Both the position numbers and the translations under genes were made by a program. Of a stretch of 51,349 bases of DNA, positions 1 to 5,860 are shown piece after piece. The stretch is taken from IMG/VR virus record IMGVR_UViG_3300028800_000130, positions 1 to 51,349 of that record; one strand, 5' to 3'. This stretch comes from a virus. A model generated the notes under the pieces. That model searched no databases. It had not been told where the DNA came from and saw only the letters and a list, made by a program, of their open reading frames with translations. Position 1 is the first letter of the stretch, and the number at the start of each line of letters is the position of its first letter.

Positions 1-39
1 GGGTAGAACCCGAGAACCTTGAGACTCGCTCGCGAGAGG

Positions 40-267
40 TCAATCCACAATAGACCGACCACGATCCTTGTCGCTTTCGAGTTGACAGGACGTCCAGAAG
101 TCAGTAAATATTGACTTGCGGCGCCCCACAAGCGTCCGCTTCCCGGTCGTCTCGCGAACGATCGGAAGTTCCCGCGGGAAGATAGAGCCCGCCGCCGACG
201 CGACGATATGGGCATCGTCATAAGACCGAGCGTCGGCGGCAATCGGGCGCTCTTTCCAGCGTGTCAA
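40..267 (-). CDS. doubtful small ORF, 75 residues
   Basis: No family is recognised. The reading frame opens with a TTG that lies inside a palindromic operator site (262-278), and no ribosome-binding site is visible before it. Third-position GC is lower than in the neighbouring genes. A rightward promoter-like sequence (82-110) lies inside it on the other strand. It is basic at the start and ends in a charged tail. A GATAAT hexamer precedes the operator on the minus strand, so leftward transcription is possible. More likely it is a chance frame in a regulatory region; otherwise nothing else is seen in the first 260 bases. Confidence 0.22.
   Translation of the reverse strand: MTRWKERPIAADARSYDDAHIVASAAGSIFPRELPIVRETTGKRTLVGRRKSIFTDFWTSCQLESDKDRGRSIVD
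82..117 (+). promoter_or_regulatory. sigma70-like promoter overlapping an operator palindrome
   Basis: A TTGACA at 82-87 is followed by a 17-base spacer and TAAATA at 105-110. The -10 is embedded in AGTAAATATTGACTT (103-117), which matches the window-wide palindrome with one change. It would drive the CHAP and SGNH hydrolase genes after a leader of about 200 bases. Confidence 0.5.
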
Positions 268-278
268 AATTGACTTAT
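262..278 (+). promoter_or_regulatory. operator-like palindrome, core TCAAAATTGA (264-273)
   Basis: This is a member of the dispersed AGTCARNNYTGACTKAT family and lies about 55 bases before the likely start of the CHAP hydrolase gene. On the minus strand a GATAAT hexamer abuts it. Confidence 0.6.
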
Positions 279-332
279 TATCGTCGCTTCGCTAACGTCG
301 AGTCTCACGCAACAATTCTGGAGCTCGAAATC

Positions 333-812
333 TTGCGAAATGCGATCCGACTTTGCCTGGCCGCGGCCGGGATCTTCTTCGCCATCGGTCTGACCTCGGC
401 CTCTGCTTGCACCCAGCACGGGAGCCCGTGCGGCGCCGAGCCCAACGCCGTCGCCTCGCCCTTCGTCGCCACTTTTGGCGGCCAGACGCTTTCCGAGGCC
501 AAGCGCTTCATCGGTTCGGCCAATCCGACCGGCAGGATCGGGCCGTGGTGCGCCTGGTTCGTTTCCTTCGTGCTCGAGCGCACCGGCCACCGACCGCTGA
601 AAGATGGCAGGGCGAGTTCGGCGCTGGCCTACGGCCCGCACACCAGCAACCCGCAGCCCGGCGATCTCGTCGTCATGCGCGGTCACGTCGGCTTCTACGC
701 CGGCCGCAGCGCCGACGGAAACGTCCTTCTCACCTCCGGCAATTGGAATCGCCGCGTCGCCGACGGCGAAATCAGCCCCAGACAGGTCGTCGCCTATGTC
801 CAGGTTCTTTAA
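333..812 (+). CDS. exported CHAP/NlpC-P60-like peptidoglycan hydrolase
   Basis: This is a cysteine amidase or endopeptidase-type wall hydrolase. The N-terminus (RNAIRLCLAAAGIFF...TSASA) is a typical signal peptide when translation starts at the TTG at 333, which has a GGAG nine bases upstream. The frame extends up to a GTG at 261, but that start lies inside an operator palindrome and is less likely. A Trp-Cys-Ala-Trp-Phe motif supplies the presumed catalytic Cys, and PGDLVVMRGHVGFY supplies the catalytic His; both are characteristic of CHAP-like TIGR02594-type proteins. The mature domain is about 135 residues. The gene overlaps the next one by 17 bases. It may act in the periplasm or be virion-associated. 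The class is well supported, the exact role is not. Confidence 0.8.
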   Translation: MRNAIRLCLAAAGIFFAIGLTSASACTQHGSPCGAEPNAVASPFVATFGGQTLSEAKRFIGSANPTGRIGPWCAWFVSFVLERTGHRPLKDGRASSALAYGPHTSNPQPGDLVVMRGHVGFYAGRSADGNVLLTSGNWNRRVADGEISPRQVVAYVQVL

Positions 813-1266
813 GCGGGCCAAGCTCGCCTTTCTCGTCGCGTTGTTCTTCGTCATTGGCGTCGTGGCGGCCTTCGCCCGCGACGGCGCGATCGGCGATTCC
901 ATCGGTTTGGGGACGGGCAGGGCGCTCCACGTCGCGACTTTCGCGCGGGAGCGCATGTCCTCGTGCTGGATCCTTCGGCACAAAATGCCGAGCGGCTATT
1001 TCGACCACCTGGTCGTCTCGGCCGGCGTCAATGACGCGCCGGGCCGCTGCGTTTGGGCGATCGCCGCGCGACTGCACGCCGGCGTCGTCGTGTGGATCCG
1101 TCCGATCAATTCCGCCGGGCCGACCATCGACCAGGTGGCCAAGAAGTACGGTTTTCACGTCATCACCTATCGGGTGGGGCGCGATCATCTGCATCCCGCC
1201 TCCTACGCCGCGGTCGCCAAGACGGTTCGCCTGGTCTGGCGAGAAGGCTCTAGCTCTGCCCGCTGA
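796..1266 (+). CDS. exported SGNH/GDSL-family hydrolase
   Basis: The product has about 156 residues. It begins with a basic stretch and a hydrophobic segment ending AAFA, a good signal peptide. The SGNH blocks follow in order: GDSIGLG with the nucleophile Ser, SAGVND with the block-III Asn, and DHLHP with the C-terminal catalytic Asp-His. Family members remove acetyl or acyl groups from sugars, lipids or peptidoglycan; the substrate here is unknown. The ATG start lies inside the CHAP gene and the two are surely co-transcribed, suggesting a joint action on the cell envelope. The length is at the short end for the family. A longer open frame upstream is the shadow of the CHAP gene. Confidence 0.75.
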   Translation: MSRFFKRAKLAFLVALFFVIGVVAAFARDGAIGDSIGLGTGRALHVATFARERMSSCWILRHKMPSGYFDHLVVSAGVNDAPGRCVWAIAARLHAGVVVWIRPINSAGPTIDQVAKKYGFHVITYRVGRDHLHPASYAAVAKTVRLVWREGSSSAR

Positions 1267-1270
1267 AATC

Positions 1271-1287
1271 AGTTAGTATTGACTGAT
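1271..1287 (+). promoter_or_regulatory. operator-like palindrome before gene 1307
   Basis: AGTTAGTATTGACTGAT fits the family consensus with one change in the left half (TTA for TCA). It sits between the SGNH gene and the next start. Confidence 0.5.
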
Positions 1288-1306
1288 CTTTCATTGAGGA
1301 TGCCAA

Positions 1307-1612
1307 ATGGCCTGGAAACAGACGATCGTGACCGTTCCGGTGAACAGCTCGGGGCCTTTGATCGCGGCGAACCCCAAGCGATTCGGCCTGCGCTGGCAGA
1401 ATGTCGGCGCGAACCCCGCCACCGTCGCGCCAGGCATCGCCGCCGTTGTTTCGGGGCAGGGGAAGACCTATGCCGCGAGCGCGGGCGAGAACTTTCTGCC
1501 GCGCGAAGACACCCAGGACGCGTTCAGCGTGATTTCGCCGCTCGGCACGACTTTCGCCGTCTGGGAGAACGTCGAGAGCGGCGGCGCGCTGCCGGCCGGG
1601 TCTGGCGCCTGA
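1307..1612 (+). CDS. small hypothetical phage protein
   Basis: This is a 101-residue protein of unknown function, preceded by a GAGGA ribosome-binding site seven bases from the ATG. It is rich in beta-forming and small residues (MAWKQTIVTVPVNSSG at the start, then FGLRWQNVGANPATV), with no Cys, signal peptide or membrane segment. This composition is typical of small phage structural or decoration proteins, and operator palindromes lie on both sides so it is an independently regulated unit. Assignment as a virion protein is inference only. Confidence 0.7.
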   Translation: MAWKQTIVTVPVNSSGPLIAANPKRFGLRWQNVGANPATVAPGIAAVVSGQGKTYAASAGENFLPREDTQDAFSVISPLGTTFAVWENVESGGALPAGSGA

Positions 1613-1640
1613 TTGGCGCTAGACTTCGCCCCGATCATCT

Positions 1641-1657
1641 GTCAATATTGACTTACC
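1641..1657 (+). promoter_or_regulatory. operator-like palindrome, core TCAATATTGA (1642-1651), possible -10 overlap
   Basis: GTCAATATTGACTTA is a near-perfect family member. A TAGACT at 1619-1624 is 17 bases before CAATAT, so the palindrome centre could serve as a weak -10. Confidence 0.6.
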
Positions 1658-1685
1658 TATTCCGTCGTAAGGACACCCAGCTCAA

Positions 1686-2279
1686 ATGACGACCGCCGCC
1701 GACATCACGACCGCAACGACCGACGCGAATCTCGTTTCCGACGCCAACACCAAGGCCGCGTTGCTGGCGGTGATCGCGGTTCTGAGCGATCTCAACACCG
1801 CCGTTGCGGCCCACACCGTCAGCATCGCCGCCAATACGTCCGCGATCGCCAACAACCCCTATGTCTCGCGCAGCGAGGCGGGCGGCATTCTGCCGAACCT
1901 GCCGGCCAACAACCCGACCGCCGGCGCGACCGAGCTCGACCTGACGAACTACGTTTCGGTCCCCGGCCGCATTTCCGCCGCCGCGACCCAGAACGACCCG
2001 CTGATCAACTTCAACGGTCCGAGCTTCACGCTCGCGGCCGCGACCAGGGCCTCCGCCTACACCAACAACACGGGCCTTGCGGCCACCGGCGGCTCGGGCT
2101 CGGGTTACGCCTACCACGTCGTCGATCCGACCTTGCTGCCTCCGGGCATCACGATCGCCAGCAACGGCCACATCAGCGGCACGCCGACCGTCGACGGCAC
2201 CTTCTTCTTCGCCGTGACCCTGACCGACGACGCCGGCGACAGCGTGTCCGCCGCGTTCAAGATCGTCGTCAGCGGCTGA
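1686..2279 (+). CDS. Ig-like domain protein, probable virion decoration or fibre
   Basis: The product has 197 residues. The N-terminal 60 residues are Ala/Thr/Asn-rich and predicted helical, of a type that often trimerises in fibre proteins. The C-terminal half contains LPPGITIASNGHISGTP and then a beta-rich stretch ending FKIVVSG. This is the signature of the putative-Ig (He_PIG, cadherin-like) fold found in surface and phage proteins. An AAGGA lies about 12 bases before the ATG. Two hairpins follow the stop codon. A role in host surface binding or capsid decoration is inferred from the fold. Confidence 0.65.
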   Translation: MTTAADITTATTDANLVSDANTKAALLAVIAVLSDLNTAVAAHTVSIAANTSAIANNPYVSRSEAGGILPNLPANNPTAGATELDLTNYVSVPGRISAAATQNDPLINFNGPSFTLAAATRASAYTNNTGLAATGGSGSGYAYHVVDPTLLPPGITIASNGHISGTPTVDGTFFFAVTLTDDAGDSVSAAFKIVVSG

Positions 2280-2289
2280 TCTCAGTAGT

Positions 2290-2313
2290 TCCGTCGCTGC
2301 TTTAAGCGACGGA
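2290..2313 (+). terminator. hairpin after gene 1686, no clear U-tract
   Basis: TCCGTCGCT and AGCGACGGA form a perfect 9-bp stem with a 6-base loop. No run of T follows, so it could be a weak terminator or an RNA-stability hairpin. Confidence 0.45.
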
Positions 2314-2316
2314 TTG

Positions 2317-2357
2317 GGCCGACGCGGGGGTTTTGTCTCCTTTACTCCGCGTCGGCC
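2317..2357 (+). promoter_or_regulatory. second leader hairpin upstream of the Tad2-like gene
   Basis: GGCCGACGCGG (2317-2327) pairs with CCGCGTCGGCC (2347-2357), a perfect 11-bp stem with a 19-base loop containing GGTTTTGTCTCCTTT. It ends nine bases before the AGGAG of the next gene. It may be a terminator or a translation-control element. Confidence 0.4.
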
Positions 2358-2377
2358 TGTCTAACAGGAGAGAGCGA

Positions 2378-3010
2378 ATGGATTTCGGTGGCGCCCTGAA
2401 GGCCCTGCACGCTGGCGAATGCGTCGCCCGTGACGGCTGGAGCGGCAAGGGCATGTTCGTCTTCCGCGTGCCGCACACGACGATCACCGTCTCCAAATTG
2501 CCGCTGCTCGACATCTTCCCCGCCGGCACTCAGCTTTACTACCTCGCCCACACCATCATGCGGACCGCACAGGGCGATCTCGTCCCGTGGCTGGCTTCGC
2601 AGACCGACATCGAGGCCGGCGATTGGGAAGTCGTCGCCAAGCCGTCGGCGGGCGCCACGCCGACAAGCTCTGTTTCCGCCGCCGCGATCGACGCGGTCGT
2701 CGGCGCTACGGGAGCCACCGGCCCGGTAGGCACGGTCGGCCTCAAGGTCGCCAGCCCGACGCCGACGGCGGCTGAAGCGGCTGCCGCCGCCACGACCAGC
2801 GCCGCGCCGCAGGCCAAGCCGGTTCGCACCGCCTGGCTGATCCGTAAGAAGCCGGTTCCGAACATCTTCACGCCGGCCTGGTGGAACGGCGTCAGCTTCG
2901 TCGAGGATCCCGAGACGGCCAAGCCCTACAACAGCGTCAGCGAAGCGCAGGCCGACGCCTCCAAGATCGGCCAGCCGGTCGAAATCGCTCACCACGCGTT
3001 CAAGAGCTGA
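2378..3010 (+). CDS. DUF2829 / Tad2-like anti-Thoeris protein with C-terminal extension
   Basis: The first 90 or so residues match the DUF2829 family: MDFGGALKALHAGECVARDGW, then GKGMFVFRVP, a Pro/Leu-rich middle, VPWLASQTDIEAGDWEVV at the end. DUF2829 proteins include Tad2, which sequesters the cyclic ADP-ribose signal of the Thoeris defence system. Typical members are about 90 residues; this one has about 210, with an Ala/Thr-rich linker and a C-terminal domain (TAWLIRKKPVPNIFTPAWW onward). That module is not recognised. The start at 2378 has AGGAG eight bases upstream. A longer upstream frame is not credible because it crosses the leader hairpin. Function as an anti-defence protein is inferred; DUF2829 proteins also occur simply as conserved phage proteins. 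Confidence 0.75.
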   Translation: MDFGGALKALHAGECVARDGWSGKGMFVFRVPHTTITVSKLPLLDIFPAGTQLYYLAHTIMRTAQGDLVPWLASQTDIEAGDWEVVAKPSAGATPTSSVSAAAIDAVVGATGATGPVGTVGLKVASPTPTAAEAAAAATTSAAPQAKPVRTAWLIRKKPVPNIFTPAWWNGVSFVEDPETAKPYNSVSEAQADASKIGQPVEIAHHAFKS

Positions 3011-3014
3011 CCCG

Positions 3015-3341
3015 ATGTCGAATGACGGCTGGATTGGCTTTGATCTCGACGGAACGACCGCTCACTACGACGGGTGGGTCGACGAGGAGCATATCGGCGA
3101 ACCCGTCCCGGCGATCGTCGCTCTGATCAAGAAGCTGCGCGCCGAGGGCGAAGACGTTCGCATCTTCACCGCGCGCGTCGCCCACGGCTCCGAGATCGCC
3201 ATTCGCGCCATTCAGCGCTGGTGTCTCAAGCACATCGGCGAAGTGCTGCCGATCACCAACGTCAAAGACTTCAAGATGATCCGGCTCTACGACGACCGCG
3301 CGGTCCAAGTCGAGTTCAACACGGGGCGCATTATCCAATGA
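3015..3341 (+). CDS. HAD-superfamily phosphatase-like protein
   Basis: This is a 108-residue protein with the HAD nucleophile motif FDLDGT at residues 9-14, the IFTAR stretch resembling motif II (Thr), and a YDDRAVQVE segment resembling the acidic motif IV. Many phages carry such minimal HAD proteins, some acting on nucleotides or nucleic-acid ends. The cap region is minimal. The gene follows the Tad2-like gene by four bases and overlaps the next by ATGA, so the three form one translational unit. The substrate cannot be told from sequence. Confidence 0.75.
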   Translation: MSNDGWIGFDLDGTTAHYDGWVDEEHIGEPVPAIVALIKKLRAEGEDVRIFTARVAHGSEIAIRAIQRWCLKHIGEVLPITNVKDFKMIRLYDDRAVQVEFNTGRIIQ

Positions 3342-3862
3342 CGACGGTCGCGTATCGGTCTGGAATCATCGCCTCGGACTCGCGCGCGACTTACGGCAAC
3401 ATCATTTCGCCGGAGGCGGCCAAGAAGCTGATCGTCAGCCAGCGCCACGGCGTCGTCTACGGTTTCGCCGGCGCCTTCGCCAAGGCCAACGGGCAGATCC
3501 GGCGTCTGGAAAGCATGGAACGACTGCCGTGGCTCTCCGGCGAGACGTTCTGTCTCGAGGACCAGATCGAGAAGCCCGATCAATCGTCGACCGAGCTGCT
3601 CGTCGTTCACCACAATGGCCTGGTGATCGGCTTCGAGGACGGCCATTGGGTGCAGATCCACGGCGACTTCTATGCGTTGGGATCGGGCACGCCGGCGGCG
3701 CTGACCGCCATGCACATGGGCGCGAGCGCGATCGAGGCGGTCAAGATGGCCTCGCTGGTCGACAACAACACCGACGACCGCGTCGTTCACTTCGACATCA
3801 GAAATCTCGAGCCGCCGCGCTACAAGCCGCTGGCGCGAACGAGCAAGAAGCCCAAGAAGTGA
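3338..3862 (+). CDS. HslV/proteasome beta-like Ntn hydrolase
   Basis: The product has 174 residues, close to HslV in length. It begins MTTVAYRSGIIASDSRAT. After removal of Met the N-terminal Thr would be the nucleophile, followed by an Asp in the SDSRAT position (HslV GDGQAT) and a Lys pair near residue 30 corresponding to Lys33. GFAGAFAKA matches the conserved GFAGG segment of HslV. The C-terminus is basic. Phage-encoded proteasome-like proteins are known but their targets are not. No HslU-like unfoldase is present, so it may pair with a host ATPase or act alone. The stop lies one base from the converging leftward operon. Confidence 0.72.
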   Translation: MTTVAYRSGIIASDSRATYGNIISPEAAKKLIVSQRHGVVYGFAGAFAKANGQIRRLESMERLPWLSGETFCLEDQIEKPDQSSTELLVVHHNGLVIGFEDGHWVQIHGDFYALGSGTPAALTAMHMGASAIEAVKMASLVDNNTDDRVVHFDIRNLEPPRYKPLARTSKKPKK

Positions 3863-3863
3863 T

Positions 3864-4184
3864 CTAGCCGACCATATCGTCGGAGATCGCCTTATCCATC
3901 GTGCCGCCGTTGGCGTCGAGATACGCCTGAAACGAGGCGGTCAGCAGATCTTTCTTCGACAGGCCGCGCAACGCCGCCTCGATCGAGAAACGCCGGCGAA
4001 ACGACGATTCGACCTTGAAGCCGAGATCGACGAAATTGCGATAGCCGCCGTCGCTGGGCGTCGACAGATGATCCGGCGCCGCTTGCTCTTCGATCTTCGG
4101 CTTAGCTTCCAAGAGACTGCGCCGGCGATGCGGCGGCGGTCGAATGCCCCGCTCCGGGGCCGGCGGGTTTGGCTCGTCGGTCAC
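3864..4184 (-). CDS. ribbon-helix-helix partition protein (ParB/ParG-like)
   Basis: The product has 106 residues and starts with a GTG overlapping the ParA stop (GTGA). The N-terminal half is Pro-rich, basic and probably disordered. The C-terminal 50 residues show a short strand (NFVDLGFKV) followed by two helices (SSFRRRFSIEAALRGLS and KKDLLTASFQAYLD). This is the layout of ribbon-helix-helix centromere-binding proteins such as ParG. Together with the adjacent ParA this makes a type Ib-like partition pair. The DNA-binding site is not known; a 14-bp palindrome just before ParA is a candidate. The RHH call is by pattern and size, not by an obvious signature. Confidence 0.62.
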   Translation of the reverse strand: MTDEPNPPAPERGIRPPPHRRRSLLEAKPKIEEQAAPDHLSTPSDGGYRNFVDLGFKVESSFRRRFSIEAALRGLSKKDLLTASFQAYLDANGGTMDKAISDDMVG

Positions 4185-4831
4185 TTCTGGCCTCCTTCGA
4201 TGATCAGATTGAGCGTCTCGGAGATCTCCGCCGCCAGCGCGGCCGCGCGCGCGTTCAACGAAGGGAAGTTGGTCTCGGTGACGCCCATGCCGAAATTCTG
4301 CGCCTGCTGATAGCTGATCCGGCCGGGCAGGATCTCGCCGAACGTCTGAAAGCCGGCCGAGGCGATCAATTCCTTGGCCTCGTCGACGCTGATGGCGCTG
4401 TCGTAGGGGTTGTTGATGACGAAGCGGATCTTGCCGCGCTGGACGCCCTTGGCGCGCAGCTCGGTGGCGAAGGCGATCTGCGGCTCGAGATCGTCGAGGC
4501 TGACGCCGAGCGGGCAGATGACGAGATCGGCCGCCTTGGCGATCTCCAGCGAGCCGGTGTCGCTATCCGGCCGCCCGTCGAACACCATCAGATCGTAGAG
4601 ATCCTCCTGCGCCAGCGCGCTGCGAACGCTGGCGAAGGCTTCGGCGGCGATCTCCGGCTTGACGCCGGCCTTCATTCGGGTGGCCGCCCAATTGCTCGAG
4701 GTCTTTTGCTTGAGGTTGAAGTCGGCGATCTTCACCTTCCACTTCGCGCTGGCGAAGGAGACGGCGATCAGACGCGCGATCGTCGACTTCCCGACGCCGC
4801 CCTTCTGCGACAGGCAGGCGATCGTGTACAT
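4181..4831 (-). CDS. parA: ParA-type partition ATPase
   Basis: This is a 216-residue Walker-type ATPase with the deviant Walker A KGGVGKST at residues 10-17 and a VFDGRPD stretch as Walker B-like switch. The first Asp motif is ADFNLKQKT where classical ParA has a D-x-D-x-Q-x-S. It lacks an N-terminal helix-turn-helix, which fits the small type Ib ParA class. ParA polymers or gradients on the nucleoid move partner-bound DNA apart. It is followed with GTGA overlap by an RHH protein. A phage with this pair would persist as a low-copy plasmid prophage. A GGAG lies before the ATG. Alternatives are MinD/Soj-like orphan ATPases. Confidence 0.85.
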   Translation of the reverse strand: MYTIACLSQKGGVGKSTIARLIAVSFASAKWKVKIADFNLKQKTSSNWAATRMKAGVKPEIAAEAFASVRSALAQEDLYDLMVFDGRPDSDTGSLEIAKAADLVICPLGVSLDDLEPQIAFATELRAKGVQRGKIRFVINNPYDSAISVDEAKELIASAGFQTFGEILPGRISYQQAQNFGMGVTETNFPSLNARAAALAAEISETLNLIIEGGQK

Positions 4832-4848
4832 GGCCGCTCCGACTTTCC

Positions 4849-4862
4849 GACTTCGCGAAGTC
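4849..4862. promoter_or_regulatory. 14-bp perfect palindrome in the parA leader
   Basis: GACTTCGCGAAGTC is a perfect palindrome 18 bases upstream of the parA start. It is a candidate operator or centromere half for the RHH protein. Nearby at 4870-4881 there are two direct GTAGC copies spaced by three bases. Confidence 0.4.
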
Positions 4863-4902
4863 CCGGTGTAGCGACGTAGCTAACACGATTCGGCGAAGGC
4901 GC

Positions 4903-5028
4903 CTAGCCGGCGCAGAAAGCCGCAGCCTTAAGCAAGTGAGTGATTTTGAGCCCGATCAGCAGCCAGGCGAGAACGCCAAGGCCGACGAGAAGCCAGCCGA
5001 CCTTGGCGGGAGGAAGGGGACGCCTCAC
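4903..5028 (-). CDS. 41-residue membrane protein
   Basis: The frame starts with a GTG overlapping the stop of the kinase-like gene (GTGA), the same coupling used elsewhere in this operon. The peptide has a basic N-terminus (MRRPLPPAKVG), one long hydrophobic segment (WLLVGLGVLAWLLIGL) and a short tail with one Cys. It is a single-span membrane protein with the positive end presumably inside. It has no recognised family. The position inside the leftward operon and the tight coupling support it as a real gene. Confidence 0.55.
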   Translation of the reverse strand: MRRPLPPAKVGWLLVGLGVLAWLLIGLKITHLLKAAAFCAG

Positions 5029-5594
5029 GCGGCCGTCCGAATCGGACGATTGGCGCCGACGAGCTGCGGGACGCCGAATTGAAGCGCCCGTTCGATCGCC
5101 TTTTCGAGATCGCTGATCGAGCCGTCATTCCAGACGCGAAGATCGACGGCGGTCTGGTCGAACTGGTCGAAGTCATAAGGGGAGGGGCCGGCGCTGGAGC
5201 GCTTGACCTCGATCACCACGCCGCCCAAGGCGCGATAGAAGTGCCCCTGGCCGCGCCGAACGCCGTCGAAGCAATAGGAGCGCGTCGTTTCGAGCGCGCG
5301 GGTCGCCATGAAGGGCATGATGTCGGCGCCGAAGGTCGACTCGAGCGCCTTGCCGAGATCGCCGAGGATCTTCCGGTTCTGCCAGGTCTTATCGAGAATG
5401 TGGGTGTGTCGAGCCTTGCCCTCCTGCGTGTAGACGTCCTCGGGCTGAAGCTTCATCCAGCGCACTGCGAAATCGCGCAGCGGCTCGCCGTCATTGACCG
5501 CGACGACGCCGTATCGCTCCATCAAAATGCTCTGAAACTGGCTCTTGCCGGCGCCGGGATTGCCACAAAGCGCGATGATATGCGGGAGATTCAT
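5025..5594 (-). CDS. P-loop nucleoside monophosphate kinase-like protein
   Basis: The product has 189 residues with an N-terminal Walker A, GNPGAGKS, at residues 11-18. It is followed by a region with NDGEPLRDFAVRW, typical of dNMP kinases of phage (T4 gp1-like and DUF-type nucleotide kinases), and by YCFDGVRRGQ, where a substrate-binding Asp and Arg are expected. It probably phosphorylates deoxynucleoside monophosphates for replication, acting in the cytoplasm. An operator palindrome lies 11 bases before its start. The substrate is not predictable and other P-loop small-molecule kinases are possible. Confidence 0.72.
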   Translation of the reverse strand: MNLPHIIALCGNPGAGKSQFQSILMERYGVVAVNDGEPLRDFAVRWMKLQPEDVYTQEGKARHTHILDKTWQNRKILGDLGKALESTFGADIMPFMATRALETTRSYCFDGVRRGQGHFYRALGGVVIEVKRSSAGPSPYDFDQFDQTAVDLRVWNDGSISDLEKAIERALQFGVPQLVGANRPIRTAA

Positions 5595-5601
5595 GACACC
5601 T

Positions 5602-5618
5602 CAATCAGTTTTGACTTA
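5602..5618 (-). promoter_or_regulatory. operator-like palindrome, core TCAGTTTTGA (5605-5614)
   Basis: CAATCAGTTTTGACTTA is a family member placed directly before the leftward kinase-like gene. The asymmetric TTGACTTA arm points away from that gene, unlike the rightward sites. Confidence 0.6.
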
Positions 5619-5632
5619 CTTCGGAAGACAAA

Positions 5633-5830
5633 TTAAGAAACCAGCTTGTCCGGCTGGTCATTTCCTGCGGCGTTTTTGCGTTGCATAGCCTCGATCAGGC
5701 GCTTTTGACGCTCCAGTTCTTGTAAAAGCCGTCGATTCTCAGCCAAAAGATGCTCGTTCGACAGCACAGAATCGCCAAACTGCGTGAAAAAGTGTACGGG
5801 ATCGACGCGTCTTTCGCTCATGTTGTGCAA
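5633..5830 (-). CDS. small coiled-coil protein
   Basis: This is a 65-residue protein of unknown function. Residues 25-50 form a heptad-like amphipathic helix (LLAENRRLLQELERQKRL), predicted to be a coiled coil. An ATG at 5821 is an alternative start three codons later. It lies 31 bases after the helicase stop on the same strand, so it is probably translated from the same message. It has no membrane segment or known motif. Confidence 0.55.
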   Translation of the reverse strand: MHNMSERRVDPVHFFTQFGDSVLSNEHLLAENRRLLQELERQKRLIEAMQRKNAAGNDQPDKLVS

Positions 5831-5860
5831 TATAGCGAAAAATCGTTCCAGACTTACGTT

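Noticed and set aside
261-332. GTG at 261 as start of the CHAP hydrolase gene
   Set aside because: It lies inside an operator palindrome, has no ribosome-binding site, and would place about 24 residues before the signal peptide.
353-1276. 307-residue plus-strand frame through both hydrolase genes
   Set aside because: Arg-rich shadow frame; the CHAP and SGNH motifs are all in the other frames.
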